DNA of 34,460 nucleotides. Origin: Rubripirellula sp. (GTDB lineage Bacteria; Planctomycetota; Planctomycetia; Pirellulales; Pirellulaceae). A program made the position numbers and the translations under genes. The stretch lies in contig JARGNK010000081.1 in assembly GCA_029213145.1 (NCBI GenBank), forward strand, positions 1-34,460, written 5' to 3'. The notes under the pieces were generated by a model, which made no database searches, had not been told where the DNA came from, and was given only the letters and a program-made list of their open reading frames with translations. Within the stretch, counting starts at the first letter, position 1; the number at the start of each line of letters is the position of its first letter. This document shows positions 18,035-26,439 of this stretch, in pieces.

Positions 18035-19198
18035 TTAACCGTTGGTTGCAACGGTAGCGTGATTCGCAGAAACAGGAGTCTCGATATGCTGGAGACGTCC
18101 GCGGTTTTTGATCACATATTCCGGTAACTGTGGACGACAGTCAGCAATCAAGCGAAGCGTATGCGCACTGATCGCAGCGATCTTTTCGTTCAGCTTCAAT
18201 GATCGCCAGCGACCATCCATCCAACAGTACTGCTCGGTTGGTGTGGCCGTCTTCGTAATTGGGTGGCGGGTGCTGCCACACTGCACGACCTGTTTGAATT
18301 TCAAGCGTTTATCTTTTCGAAAAACGCGGCCACACATCTGAATCGTGGCCCCTTTTCCCGAAGGACGACAGAAGACGGTCCGCAAGGAAGGACAATCAAA
18401 TCCTTCCGAGAGGATAGCCATGCTGATCAGCACGGGAATTTTCCCCGCCGCAAAGTCTTGAATTTGCTTTTCACGATTGGAAGCTGCCGTAACCACTTCC
18501 GCATGAACCCCCGCTGTGGCTAACAGATCGCGACATTCCAAACACTGCTGGTAGCGATGAAAGAAGAGCAAAGACTTTCCCCATCGCCGCCGCTCCCGCA
18601 AGAATGTTTCGCTCACGGTGGCCGGTGTGTACTGTGGAATCGTGTAGTGGTGAAATCGACTGAGGTATCCCCCCTGAATCAATTGTTCAATTCCAACATC
18701 TCGATTCACCTGCTCGAAACAGAGCTTGATTTTGTCACTGCGGAAAGGTGTCGCGGTCAGCCCCAGCAATTTCTTGGGGCGGATGCGTGAATGCAATGAT
18801 GCCATACTGCGAGCACCATCGTGCTGAGCCTCGTCGACAATCAAGAAATCAACCTTCGGTGGATCTCGATCAAACATCGAAATCAATTTCAGATCGACGT
18901 TGAATCCGCGTTTAAGATTCTCAGTTGCCGCCTGATTCAACAGATTGCGACGCATCGCGACCCAGCCAACACTCACTCCGTACTGCTGTTGCATGCACCG
19001 GGCTGCCAACAGAGCGATCACCGTCTTTCCGCTACCGGTTGGACTTTCAATCAAAACTGAATCAACAGGGGATCGCTGTCTGCCAAAACGATCCTCGAAT
19101 GGGCTCGTGTACATTCCCAAAGTTTTTGACACCAACCGCTGTTGGTAATCGCGTGGCTCGATATCGAGCTCGCTGAGTACTTGCTGCAGAATGCTCAA
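18035..19198 (-). CDS. SF2 DEAD/DEAH-like helicase (compact, phage-like)
   Basis: An ATP-driven nucleic-acid helicase or translocase of 387 aa. Visible motifs: an adenine-contact region RDYQQRLV (16-23), Walker A ESPTGSGKT (51-59), Walker B/motif II DEAQH (122-126), motif III LTATPF (147-152), and motif VI QMCGRVFRKDKR (287-298). Two cysteines (219, 222) and C289 are present without forming an obvious zinc site. The chain has no accessory domain, which makes it short for UvrB- or RecQ-type enzymes and nearer to phage or type-III-restriction-like helicase cores. The start is TTG (19196-19198) with AAAGG about 9 nt upstream; no ATG is available in frame before an upstream stop. It is the first gene of a two-gene unit with the DUF932-like protein. 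Confidence 0.85.
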   Translation of the reverse strand: MSILQQVLSELDIEPRDYQQRLVSKTLGMYTSPFEDRFGRQRSPVDSVLIESPTGSGKTVIALLAARCMQQQYGVSVGWVAMRRNLLNQAATENLKRGFNVDLKLISMFDRDPPKVDFLIVDEAQHDGARSMASLHSRIRPKKLLGLTATPFRSDKIKLCFEQVNRDVGIEQLIQGGYLSRFHHYTIPQYTPATVSETFLRERRRWGKSLLFFHRYQQCLECRDLLATAGVHAEVVTAASNREKQIQDFAAGKIPVLISMAILSEGFDCPSLRTVFCRPSGKGATIQMCGRVFRKDKRLKFKQVVQCGSTRHPITKTATPTEQYCWMDGRWRSLKLNEKIAAISAHTLRLIADCRPQLPEYVIKNRGRLQHIETPVSANHATVATNG

Positions 19199-19412
19199 TG
19201 GACTGGACCTTTGATTCTGTCGAAGTTGAACAGGAAATGAGTGACGCGTGTGAACGAACCGATTTCAATCATGGCGTGCGAATCGGAATTGACACGCTTG
19301 GATTCGCCAAGGTTCAGCAGCATAGAAATACGCTGGGACACGTCTGGTCCAACCACGTCAGCAATTCGGAATCGGCCTCAGATTTTCCCAACAGAGGAAT
19401 CTCCCTCGCTGT

Positions 19413-19472
19413 GATCACAGACTGATCAATAAGATCCCAGACTGATCACCAAGATCACAGGCTGATCACCAA
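19413..19472. repeat. 20-bp tandem repeat, three copies (TGATCA-rich)
   Basis: Units at 19413-19432, 19433-19452 and 19453-19472 follow the consensus GATCACAGACTGATCACCAA with one to three changes each. Every copy carries a TGATCA palindrome, so the array presents evenly spaced potential operator-like sites two helical turns apart, upstream of the helicase gene. Confidence 0.9.
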
Positions 19473-19660
19473 CGCGTGGCCCAATCACCACCGCTTCACG
19501 GTGCGACACTCGAACAGTCGCCCATCTGATCGCTAGAGGAAGCGGAAAGATGCGTGGTCAGAAATCGGACACAACCCGATAAGACATGCGAAAGAAATAC
19601 GCTGAAGACCGAAGCACCACAGACGATCGCTCAGTCTTGAAAATCGGTTCGATTGTGGAG

Positions 19661-19720
19661 TGGACCCGAGCACGAATCAGGGGACCCGAGCGCGAATCAG
19701 GGGACCCGAGCACGAATCGG
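19661..19720. repeat. 20-bp tandem repeat, three copies
   Basis: Units at 19661-19680, 19681-19700 and 19701-19720, consensus GGGACCCGAGCACGAATCAG with single changes. The unit length equals that of the array at 19413-19472, although the sequences are unrelated. Confidence 0.9.
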
Positions 19721-19932
19721 GGGAGGCGCTCGCGTGGACTTCAATTCGTCGAGGAAGCTCGCACACTCGCCTATTCGGAAAATGCAGCTCGCATGAACGA
19801 CTCCGCTCAAATCTCACAAACTTCCCCGAACGCACCAGACCCGCGAGGCAAACAAGGAGCGCGACGAGGTGAGCGTCTTCCCCTCCTCGCCACGCTATTC
19901 GTCAATCGTCGTCTTCGGTGATGGGCTGGCAG

Positions 19933-20493
19933 CTAGCTTTGAGATTTTTTTGCGTCGAGTGCGCGCTGGTAATACTTGTGGGTCACCTTGTCTTGATTTT
20001 CCAGCAACCAGTCGATGGTTGGTTCACTATTCATCGCTTTATGAATCGCTTGAGCCATGGCGCGGCGATGGATATCGAACAACGCTTCATGATCGAGGCT
20101 CTCATCCTTGGCCGCGCCGGGGTTGAGCCACACCGAGCAGATGATCCCAAGATCATTTGCCTTTTCTTTTGGCAGATCCCCCGCGCGCACTGCATCGAGA
20201 ACACCATTGGCGATTGCAGCTTGCACGGTGCCCATCAGAATATTGGTATAAGCCGAACTCTTCACCGTGACTTTACTGACCATCAAGGTTACCGGGCGTA
20301 CCTGAATATCAGTGTCTAGAATCGCAAAAACCTTGGAGTGACCAGCCGACTGATTTCCGGTCAGCGTCGCGATTGCGGTGCCCACTGGACCGTCCAATTC
20401 ACCAATCACCACTTCTGGCTCAGCCGCCGTAAAAGGAGGACCACCTGCGATCAAGCATTCACCAGTTCGCATCACGATTCGTTCGCTCATCAT
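19933..20493 (-). CDS. Formaldehyde-activating enzyme (Fae) paralogue lacking the active-site His
   Basis: Fae condenses formaldehyde with tetrahydromethanopterin, and planctomycetes often carry several homologues. The 186-aa product keeps the scaffold: TGECLIAGG at the start, PEVVIGELDGPVGTA, RPVTLMVSKVTVKS (66-79), a helix ending GVLDAVRAGDLP, IICSVWLNPGAAKD, and a final helix RRAMAQAIHKAMNSEP. The catalytic His17 of the Methylorubrum enzyme, within VAHIDLIIG, aligns with E25 here (AAEPEVVIG). The conserved FGPAQ becomes MGTVQ (87-91). It is therefore unlikely to be a standard Fae and may bind another aldehyde or pterin or act as a sensor. Two adjacent ATGs (20491, 20488) precede the conserved part; either may be used. 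About 25 extra C-terminal residues (YYQRALDAKKSQS) follow the family core. Confidence 0.8.
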   Translation of the reverse strand: MMSERIVMRTGECLIAGGPPFTAAEPEVVIGELDGPVGTAIATLTGNQSAGHSKVFAILDTDIQVRPVTLMVSKVTVKSSAYTNILMGTVQAAIANGVLDAVRAGDLPKEKANDLGIICSVWLNPGAAKDESLDHEALFDIHRRAMAQAIHKAMNSEPTIDWLLENQDKVTHKYYQRALDAKKSQS

Positions 20494-20606
20494 TTATTCC
20501 GCAATTCACAGGACAAAAGGTTTAATTCGATAACATACCGCAGATGCAACCAACGTCTACATCTGTTCCCGTCTCGAACACATTCTCCCAGGCAAAATAT
20601 CCCCAA

Positions 20607-20669
20607 CAATGAGCGAAGAAGGGCAATGAGCTAAGAACGACAACGAGCCAAGAATGGCAATGAAAGCTG
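20607..20669. repeat. Degenerate 17-bp tandem repeat, 3.7 copies
   Basis: Units start at 20607, 20624, 20641 and 20658 with the shared pattern CAAYGAGCNAAGAANGG; the last copy is truncated. It is intergenic and more diverged than the other arrays, so probably older. Confidence 0.7.
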
Positions 20670-21030
20670 ATCTATTCGCCAGGCCGCATCCCCACCGGGA
20701 ATCGCTGCGAGAGCCAGAGCCCCAGCAAAGCGGTTCCCAAACCCATCACGAATCTTGTCATTTCTGCCCAGTGGCGCGAATTCTCATCGGATCATAATCC
20801 GAAATGATGCCCCGCGTGATCGGCAACTTACCGACCTTTCGACCACCGACCGTTGAAGATTGAACGAAGGCACGTCGAAAAAAAGTGAGCCGCTCGAAAA
20901 CTCCCCAGACCGCCCCACGATAAGTCGCGTGGTGCTCCGAACCGGCATCAATTCTAGATCTAGCGATCGCACCTCAAAAAAAATAGACCCACGAATCCTG
21001 ATTGAGGACCATACGACTCGAAGATTTTGC

Positions 21031-21100
21031 GCTCCGGTTCATTTTCTTTCGTGCCGTATTATTCTGAGGTGCCAGTTTCAATATTCGCGTTGAGTTTACC
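21031..21100 (+). promoter_or_regulatory. Conserved leader of cassette copy A
   Basis: The 70 bp before the TTG start align with 23858-23926 before copy B. Shared blocks include GCTCC-GTTCAT, a TTTCGTG core and a pyrimidine-rich stretch before the start codon. Retention in a diverged duplicate suggests that the promoter or the translation-initiation region was copied and kept. No sigma-70 consensus is evident. Confidence 0.5.
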
Positions 21101-21814
21101 TTGTCTAGAAAACGCCCTTCCATGCGCATCGTGTTGATCACCATTTTGGTTTTCGGCTTTGCCGGTGCGATTTACCTCAACCACAAACGCAGCAGATTAC
21201 GTGCTGCAATGACGCAACTACAAAAGCAAGTGGGAGCGTGGGAAGTTGGAGACAAAAGCAAGGTCGTCATCGCACACATTCCTGTCGCCGAGGATGCAGT
21301 TCCACCAGGTGTCGACAACGCGTATGTGTGGCAATACCGCCTTCACCTGCCGGCGAATTATGCTACTTGCTACGATAGCACTTCCGGGTTGGTAAAAGCA
21401 GACAGGCCAGGGGGACAATCCAGGGGTTCCAGCTCATCGGGGCCGCTTAAAGAACCAGAACAAAGCCTCGTCACCATGGCCTTAATCGAAACAGATGGCC
21501 AATGGAAATACTGCACTCACCTTGGGGGATCCTCCAGCGTATCGAACATGCCGGCTGATTTCTCGATAGAATCGCTAGACGATTTCGTTGTCGAGCCAGT
21601 GGTCAACGAAAACGAGATCCGCGTCTTTGATGCCGATGAAGCGATCTGCCTATTTCGACTGCGTGAAAAGGTGCAAGCCACTGACGAAACTGGCAAGACG
21701 AAAAATGAACTGTACCGTGGTTGTGCGTTTTATCTCTTTAGCCAAGAACGGAAAGCGGATTTCAATGCGTGGGCGCGAGGCCAGCGAAAATCGATGGAGG
21801 CAACCCAGCCATGA
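21101..21814 (+). CDS. Cassette A small protein: single-TM extracytoplasmic protein, unknown
   Basis: A 237-aa protein with a basic start, one TM segment (about 9-26, IVLITILVFGFAGAIY), a short basic helix ending in MTQLQKQVGAWEV (coiled-coil-like), then a soluble domain presumably outside the cytoplasm. The start is TTG; copy B has TTG at the homologous place (TTGTCTAGAAAA against TTGTTTAGAAAA), which supports it over the internal ATG at residue 8. Blocks kept between copies include KVVIAHIPVAEDAVPPGV, STSGLVKA, DFSIESLDDFVVEPVV, FDADEAICLFRLRE and a C-terminal WARGQRKSME. The conserved FDADEAICLF block is the likeliest functional core. Its stop overlaps the next gene's start (ATGA), so the two products are probably made together. 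No known family recognised. Confidence 0.75.
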   Translation: MSRKRPSMRIVLITILVFGFAGAIYLNHKRSRLRAAMTQLQKQVGAWEVGDKSKVVIAHIPVAEDAVPPGVDNAYVWQYRLHLPANYATCYDSTSGLVKADRPGGQSRGSSSSGPLKEPEQSLVTMALIETDGQWKYCTHLGGSSSVSNMPADFSIESLDDFVVEPVVNENEIRVFDADEAICLFRLREKVQATDETGKTKNELYRGCAFYLFSQERKADFNAWARGQRKSMEATQP

Positions 21815-23616
21815 CTCAACCGCACGAGAATCAAAATGGCAGTGAAGTCATCGACTCTCAAGAGATTCCTCACAACGTCGAACAGCGGAACGCGAAAATC
21901 GGCCGGCAGTCTCGAGGCAGGCTCCGATTTGGCCTGCTGGAATTGCTGTTACTGACGGCCGTCTGCGCAACTTGGCTCACCGTGGCAATTGCCTATCGCC
22001 AGATCAACCAATTGCAGCTGGACATCCAGACACTGCAACCCATGACCACTGACCTGATCGTCATGGATGAAGGGGAACTAACCTTACGCGAGGTGCCGAG
22101 CATTTGGCACGAAATCGGCAGTTGGAAATACCACGCTCCGCCCGGAGCAGACCTCGAAATGAGATTCGCAACGGAAGGCCTCAATGACCTTGGTTTCCCA
22201 GCTAAATACCAGGCAGTGTCGCTACCTCAGGGACAACACAGTATTCACCTGAAGGTCACTAAGACCACCGAGAGCCATGACCAAGAAATCTACCTCGACG
22301 GCGAACTTGTCTTGCAAAACCAACATGCGTTGGCATGGCTGGACTCGATCGGCAGCACAGCACGCCGAGATGTGTCAGATCAGTCAACTTCCTATTCGGT
22401 TTCAGAACCGCTGAAGTTGCGAGATAAACGCTACGGGATTATGCATCCACTAAGAAAACACAAATCCAACGACCTACCTGATTTCTACGATAGCAAGGGA
22501 AACCTCCTATGGATCTCGCCGCGTTCGGAGGTCCAAGAACCTGCAAGTGAGTTCATCACTTGGGAACATCAGCAAGATTTCAGCTCTAACGTGATCGGTC
22601 ATCGGCAAGGTGTTCGCGTCCGCCCTTATTCGAAAGCGGAAACAGCAGGACTTATCAATATTCAGCCGTCAATGAGCTCAGTCTTTGGCGACCAACGGAA
22701 CCGCTACTGCTCCCGCCTTGGCCTTTCTGTTCGGCCCATTTTGAATGATGCCTCAGAACCGGAACTTCCGGAGGAACAGGCGAATTCGCAAATGCTCGAT
22801 CGCACCGGAATCGCAATTTCCTATCGCAACACCATCGATCCACCAAACCCATTGGATGATCGCGAGGTGGACACGGTAACCAAGAAAGCGATCAGCGAAG
22901 ACGGAAAACAGATGCGAATTTTCGCACACTATCCGAAATATCCATCGGGAGCTCAACCAATTGTCGAAATTCTGTTTGACGCCGCCTACCCAGATCGAAT
23001 CGGCTTTCTACCGCACGCAGCACCCAAGAGTGCGCCGATGAAAGCGTGCCAATTTGTGACGCGATTTGGTGCAAGGTTTTTTTGGCGAGAAATCGAAATG
23101 CTTTCCGACGGCGTGGCGAATCAAGATGCCACCCCTCAGACGGCGGCGACTGGACTGGTCTCTCCAGTACCGCTCTCACAACTGTATCCTCAAATCGATC
23201 TGTCGAACCTCACCGAACCTGACTCTACCAACCCAAGTCAGTTTTCCTGGCAGCCAATCTCCCTGGATCGCCTGCCACGCGTCAAAGCGACAGACACCAT
23301 CGCAGAGATGTTCAAAATGAGCCTGACCACAAATGTTCCTGATTCTTCAAAGCTGAAGTTTCCGACCGGCCTGGACGGGTGCATGCAATACGACGGTGTC
23401 CCAAATCGTCAAATTTGGTGGGTGCCAGCGGCGGCAGACAAACAATTCATCGAACCAGCGAGCACAATTGAGATTCGCGCGACATCCGTTTTCCCAACAA
23501 CAGACATTCCGCTGGTTGGTGGCCCTGCAGTTGGAAATGTTCGCGTCACCGTGCCCATGCCGGCAACCGAACCTGTTTGGCTTGAAATTGTCGCAGAACC
23601 ACTGGTGACACAATAA
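21811..23616 (+). CDS. Cassette A large protein: single-TM extracytoplasmic protein, unknown
   Basis: A 601-aa protein. A polar 39-residue cytoplasmic tail is followed by a TM (about 40-62, FGLLELLLLTAVCATWLTVA) and a short helix (INQLQLDIQTLQP) leading into a long soluble region. The ATG at 21811 overlaps the upstream TGA and is preferred over the in-frame ATG at 21769 because copy B has the same ATGA junction. The soluble region contains SWKYHAPPGADLEMRFAT, LPQGQHSIHLKV, LRDKRYG, GNLLWISPRSEV, GHRQGVRVR and a highly conserved end (PLVGGPAVGNVRVTVPMP, then EPVWLEIVAEP). The beta-strand-rich pattern suggests one or more beta-sandwich domains. No catalytic motif was recognised. The partner is presumably the small protein: both have a TM followed by a short amphipathic helix. 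Confidence 0.78.
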   Translation: MTQPHENQNGSEVIDSQEIPHNVEQRNAKIGRQSRGRLRFGLLELLLLTAVCATWLTVAIAYRQINQLQLDIQTLQPMTTDLIVMDEGELTLREVPSIWHEIGSWKYHAPPGADLEMRFATEGLNDLGFPAKYQAVSLPQGQHSIHLKVTKTTESHDQEIYLDGELVLQNQHALAWLDSIGSTARRDVSDQSTSYSVSEPLKLRDKRYGIMHPLRKHKSNDLPDFYDSKGNLLWISPRSEVQEPASEFITWEHQQDFSSNVIGHRQGVRVRPYSKAETAGLINIQPSMSSVFGDQRNRYCSRLGLSVRPILNDASEPELPEEQANSQMLDRTGIAISYRNTIDPPNPLDDREVDTVTKKAISEDGKQMRIFAHYPKYPSGAQPIVEILFDAAYPDRIGFLPHAAPKSAPMKACQFVTRFGARFFWREIEMLSDGVANQDATPQTAATGLVSPVPLSQLYPQIDLSNLTEPDSTNPSQFSWQPISLDRLPRVKATDTIAEMFKMSLTTNVPDSSKLKFPTGLDGCMQYDGVPNRQIWWVPAAADKQFIEPASTIEIRATSVFPTTDIPLVGGPAVGNVRVTVPMPATEPVWLEIVAEPLVTQ

Positions 23617-23926
23617 GCAAGAGATCGCATACCATCCCTCCGGATGTCCTCAATGAAGATCATGGTAAAAGCGATTACAGAACTGAAATGAAAACATTCT
23701 TATCTCCAGCCCTCCGATCTTCTTCCTTTCTGCTACTTTACAAATGAAAAACACGACAAAAACATTAGCACCGAACGGCCCACCAAAATCCGTATGACAC
23801 CACGTGACAAGATGATCACCAACTTCACCCAAGAATCGGTGGATCCTGCGATACCACGCTCCCGTTCATGTGTTTTCGTGTCCGATTGTTCCGCGACGCA
23901 TTTCTACTTCTCGCATCGAGGTCACA
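23617..23926. other. Spacer between the two cassettes with a conserved leader
   Basis: About 310 bp. The last 69 bp (23858-23926) align with 21031-21100 and form the copy B leader. The remainder is pyrimidine-rich near 23700-23740 and shows no gene, hairpin terminator or mobile-element trace, which argues for duplication by unequal recombination rather than transposition. Confidence 0.5.
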
Positions 23927-24643
23927 TTGTTTAGAAAACACTCTCCCTTGCGGATTGTGCTGATCACCATTTCCGCTGTCGGAATTGCCTGCACGCTTTA
24001 CTACAACGAGGAACGCAATCAACTCCGCGGGACTCTGACAGAACTGCAAAAGCAGGTAGGCGTGTGGAAAGTTGAAGACGAAAGCAAGGTCGTGATCGCA
24101 CGAATCCCTGTCGCCAAGGATGCGATACCACCAGGCGTCGGAAAATGCCATTTATGGCAATACCGAATTCATCTGCCAGCGAAGTATGCGCCCTGCGTTT
24201 CCTCCACTTCCGGACTTGTAAAAGCAAATGCTCCGGGTGGCCAAGGTTCCCAAAACACTGGTATGTCAGGCCAGATCGCGGAACCAGAACAAAAGCTCGC
24301 GACGGTAGCCTTGATCGAAACTGATGATCAATGGAAATTTTACTTTCGCGTGGGAGGCAATTCCAGTTCGGCGAGTATGCCACCCGATTTTTCAATTGAA
24401 AGACTTGGCGATTTTGTCGTCGAACCAGTTGTCAGCGGAAATGAGATTGGCGCCTTCGATGCCGATGAGGCGATCTGCTTATTCCGCATTCGAGAAAATG
24501 AAATGGCGACTGATGGCCGCGGTAACATCATCAAAGATCTGTACGCTGGCTGCACTGCTTATATATTCAGCGAAGACCAACAAGACGCTTTCACAGAGTG
24601 GTCCCAGGGACAGCGAAACTCGATGAAGGAGACGCTGCAATGA
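23927..24643 (+). CDS. Cassette B small protein, paralogue of the 21101-21814 product
   Basis: A 238-aa protein when started at the TTG 23927-23929. A longer in-frame start (ATG 23870) exists, but it would run through the leader that is conserved as non-coding in copy A, so TTG is preferred; GAGG lies about 6 nt upstream. It has a TM at about 9-26 (IVLITISAVGIACTLYY), then LTELQKQVGVWKV, then the soluble domain with KVVIARIPVAKDAIPPGV, DFSIERLGDFVVEPVV, FDADEAICLFRIRE and WSQGQRNSMKE. The alignment with copy A is nearly collinear (one residue difference in length). By eye roughly 60 percent of residues match, with most change in the middle Ser/Gly-rich loop. Confidence 0.75.
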   Translation: MFRKHSPLRIVLITISAVGIACTLYYNEERNQLRGTLTELQKQVGVWKVEDESKVVIARIPVAKDAIPPGVGKCHLWQYRIHLPAKYAPCVSSTSGLVKANAPGGQGSQNTGMSGQIAEPEQKLATVALIETDDQWKFYFRVGGNSSSASMPPDFSIERLGDFVVEPVVSGNEIGAFDADEAICLFRIRENEMATDGRGNIIKDLYAGCTAYIFSEDQQDAFTEWSQGQRNSMKETLQ

Positions 24644-26439
24644 ATCAACCAAGCGAAAATCGAACTGCCAGTGGAGCCAGCGCAAATCAACGCCCCAACA
24701 GCGAGCTCGATCAGGAGCCAGCGACAACCAATCAACGGGCACGACGCAGCCTCCGATTTGGCCTGATGGAATTGCTGTTACTAACGGCCGTTGCCGCAAC
24801 TTGGTTACCGGTCTTGATCGCGCAGCGACAGATCGCGGAATTGGAAGTGGATATCCAAACGTTACAGCCGCTTACCACTGACCTGATCGTCATGGACGAA
24901 CAGAAACTGAACATCCGCGAGGTTTCCAGCATTTCGTCGAACATCAAGAGCTGGAAATACTACGGCCCTCCAAACGCAGACCTTGAGCTGAGATTCGCCA
25001 CCGATGGGATCAACAATTATTCCTTCCCAGCCGACTACGAGGCAGTACCGCTCCCCGAGGGACGGCATGCCATTCACCTCAAGGAGGTGAATGATACCGA
25101 GGGTTATCATCGCGAATTATACATCGACAAGGAAATGGTAATCGAGCAACATCACCCATTGGATGCGCTTGCGAGATTCGGTAGTTCCATTCGATCGGAT
25201 GTATCAGAGCAATCAGAAGAGTATTCAATTGCTGAACCGCTCAAACTGCGCGATCAGCGATATTCAAACAAGCATCCGCTGAAGGTGTACACGTCGTTTG
25301 ATCTGCCTGTTCATCATGACAAAAAAGGGAACTTCCTGTGGATCTCACCGCGCTCGATCGTTCCCGAGCCAGCGCCAAAACTGACCGTTATTGAACACGA
25401 TTCTCAGTTGACCACATTCGGACATCGGCAAGGAATCCGGGTGCGCCGCACCAACCAAACAAAAGTAGCTGGCTTGATCGATATCCAGCCATCGATCAGC
25501 TCCGTTCTTGGTGATCAAGATCGACGCGACTACTACCGGCTTGGCATTTCTGTTCGCCCCATTTTGGAGAGTGACTCGCGACCAGCGATCCCGGAGCAAC
25601 AGCCGAACACAGAAGTGCCTGAACGTCCCGGCATGCCGATTTCCTATCGAGACACAATTACCCTGCCGAATGGCCCCGACGCCCTCATGAAAAATGGGCG
25701 AGTCACCGAAAACACGATCAACGAAGCGGGAGATCAAATGCGATTGTTCGCGCACTATCCCCGCTTTGCGTCTGGAGCTCAACCCATTGTCGAAATCCTG
25801 TTTGACGCTGCCCACCCAAACCGAATTGGATTTCTGCCACACGCCGCGTCTGGCAGCGAACACATGAAGGCGTGCCAATTTGTAACGCAATTTGACGCGA
25901 GATTCCTGTGGCGAAAAATTGAAATGCAGCCTGGCAAGGACACCGGTCCTGATGTCACTCAGGAAACGCTTGCTTCGGTTTCGCTGTCGCAACTCTATCC
26001 GCAAATCGACCTGACCAAATTCGCCGATCCAAACGGCGTCGCTGAATCAGACGCTCCTGATCCGACGCCGTTCCCTTGGCAGCCGATTTCCTTGGACCGC
26101 CTGCCGCGGTTCGAATCGCCCAACAACCTCGCTGATAGGTTTAAGATGAGCCTGATGACCGATGTCCCCGATTCCTCCCAGCTGAAGTTCCCTGCAGGCC
26201 TGGCAGACTGGCTTAAGTACGAAGGTGTTCCCAATCGCCAAGTTTGGTGGCTGCCGGCCGAGCAAGACGCGGCAGGAACACCGATCACCGTCGAAGTTCG
26301 TGCGACATCCCTGTTTCCAACAACCAAAATTCCACTGGTTGGTGGACCGGCGATCGGGAATGTTCGCATTACCGTTCCCATGCCAGCAGCAGAACCAATC
26401 TGGCTTGAAATCGTGGCTGAGCAACCCTTGGAACTATAG
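24640..26439 (+). CDS. Cassette B large protein, paralogue of the 21811-23616 product
   Basis: A 599-aa protein that starts at the ATG overlapping the upstream stop (ATGA), as in copy A. The TM begins at the same residue, about 40-62 (FGLMELLLLTAVAATWLPVL), and is followed by AELEVDIQTLQPLTTDLIVM. The cytoplasmic tail (1-38) is poorly conserved while the membrane helix and ectodomain are well kept. Shared blocks: SWKYYGPPNADLELRFAT, LKLRDQRYS, GNFLWISPRSIV, GHRQGIRVR, QPIVEILFDAAHPNRIGF, KACQFVTQFDARF, PQIDLTKF and the end PLVGGPAIGNVRITVPMP. Conservation of both members and of their junction points to selection on the pair. Confidence 0.78.
   Translation: MNQPSENRTASGASANQRPNSELDQEPATTNQRARRSLRFGLMELLLLTAVAATWLPVLIAQRQIAELEVDIQTLQPLTTDLIVMDEQKLNIREVSSISSNIKSWKYYGPPNADLELRFATDGINNYSFPADYEAVPLPEGRHAIHLKEVNDTEGYHRELYIDKEMVIEQHHPLDALARFGSSIRSDVSEQSEEYSIAEPLKLRDQRYSNKHPLKVYTSFDLPVHHDKKGNFLWISPRSIVPEPAPKLTVIEHDSQLTTFGHRQGIRVRRTNQTKVAGLIDIQPSISSVLGDQDRRDYYRLGISVRPILESDSRPAIPEQQPNTEVPERPGMPISYRDTITLPNGPDALMKNGRVTENTINEAGDQMRLFAHYPRFASGAQPIVEILFDAAHPNRIGFLPHAASGSEHMKACQFVTQFDARFLWRKIEMQPGKDTGPDVTQETLASVSLSQLYPQIDLTKFADPNGVAESDAPDPTPFPWQPISLDRLPRFESPNNLADRFKMSLMTDVPDSSQLKFPAGLADWLKYEGVPNRQVWWLPAEQDAAGTPITVEVRATSLFPTTKIPLVGGPAIGNVRITVPMPAAEPIWLEIVAEQPLEL

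Larger units (their letters stand above)
19199..19932. other. Intergenic region with two 20-bp repeat arrays
   Basis: About 730 bp between the start of the helicase gene and the 3' end of the Fae-like gene, both on the minus strand. Plus-strand frames (19198-19425, 19586-19921) cross the repeats and lack motifs or ribosome sites. The helicase promoter should lie in 19200-19400. No tRNA or integration site was recognised. Confidence 0.5.
20494..21100. other. Divergent intergenic region
   Basis: About 600 bp between the Fae-like gene and the first duplicated cassette. It holds a degenerate 17-bp repeat (separate entry). The final 70 bp (21031-21100) resemble the leader of the second cassette. 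Frames on both strands (20784-20972 minus, 20860-21093 plus) are not protein-like. Confidence 0.5.

Noticed and set aside
17069..18127. 352-aa plus frame antisense to the DUF932-like gene
   Set aside because: Long but a mirror of the minus-strand gene, with no motifs; the minus frame has a ribosome site and operon context.
18921..19060. Zinc-binding site in the helicase from Cys pairs
   Set aside because: Only two close cysteines (residues 219, 222) and a distant one; no second pair to complete a zinc knuckle.
25345..26004. Long antisense frame (219 aa, minus) inside cassette B large gene
   Set aside because: Composition is Arg/Val/Ser-rich shadow coding opposite a well-supported gene; no motif or ribosome site.
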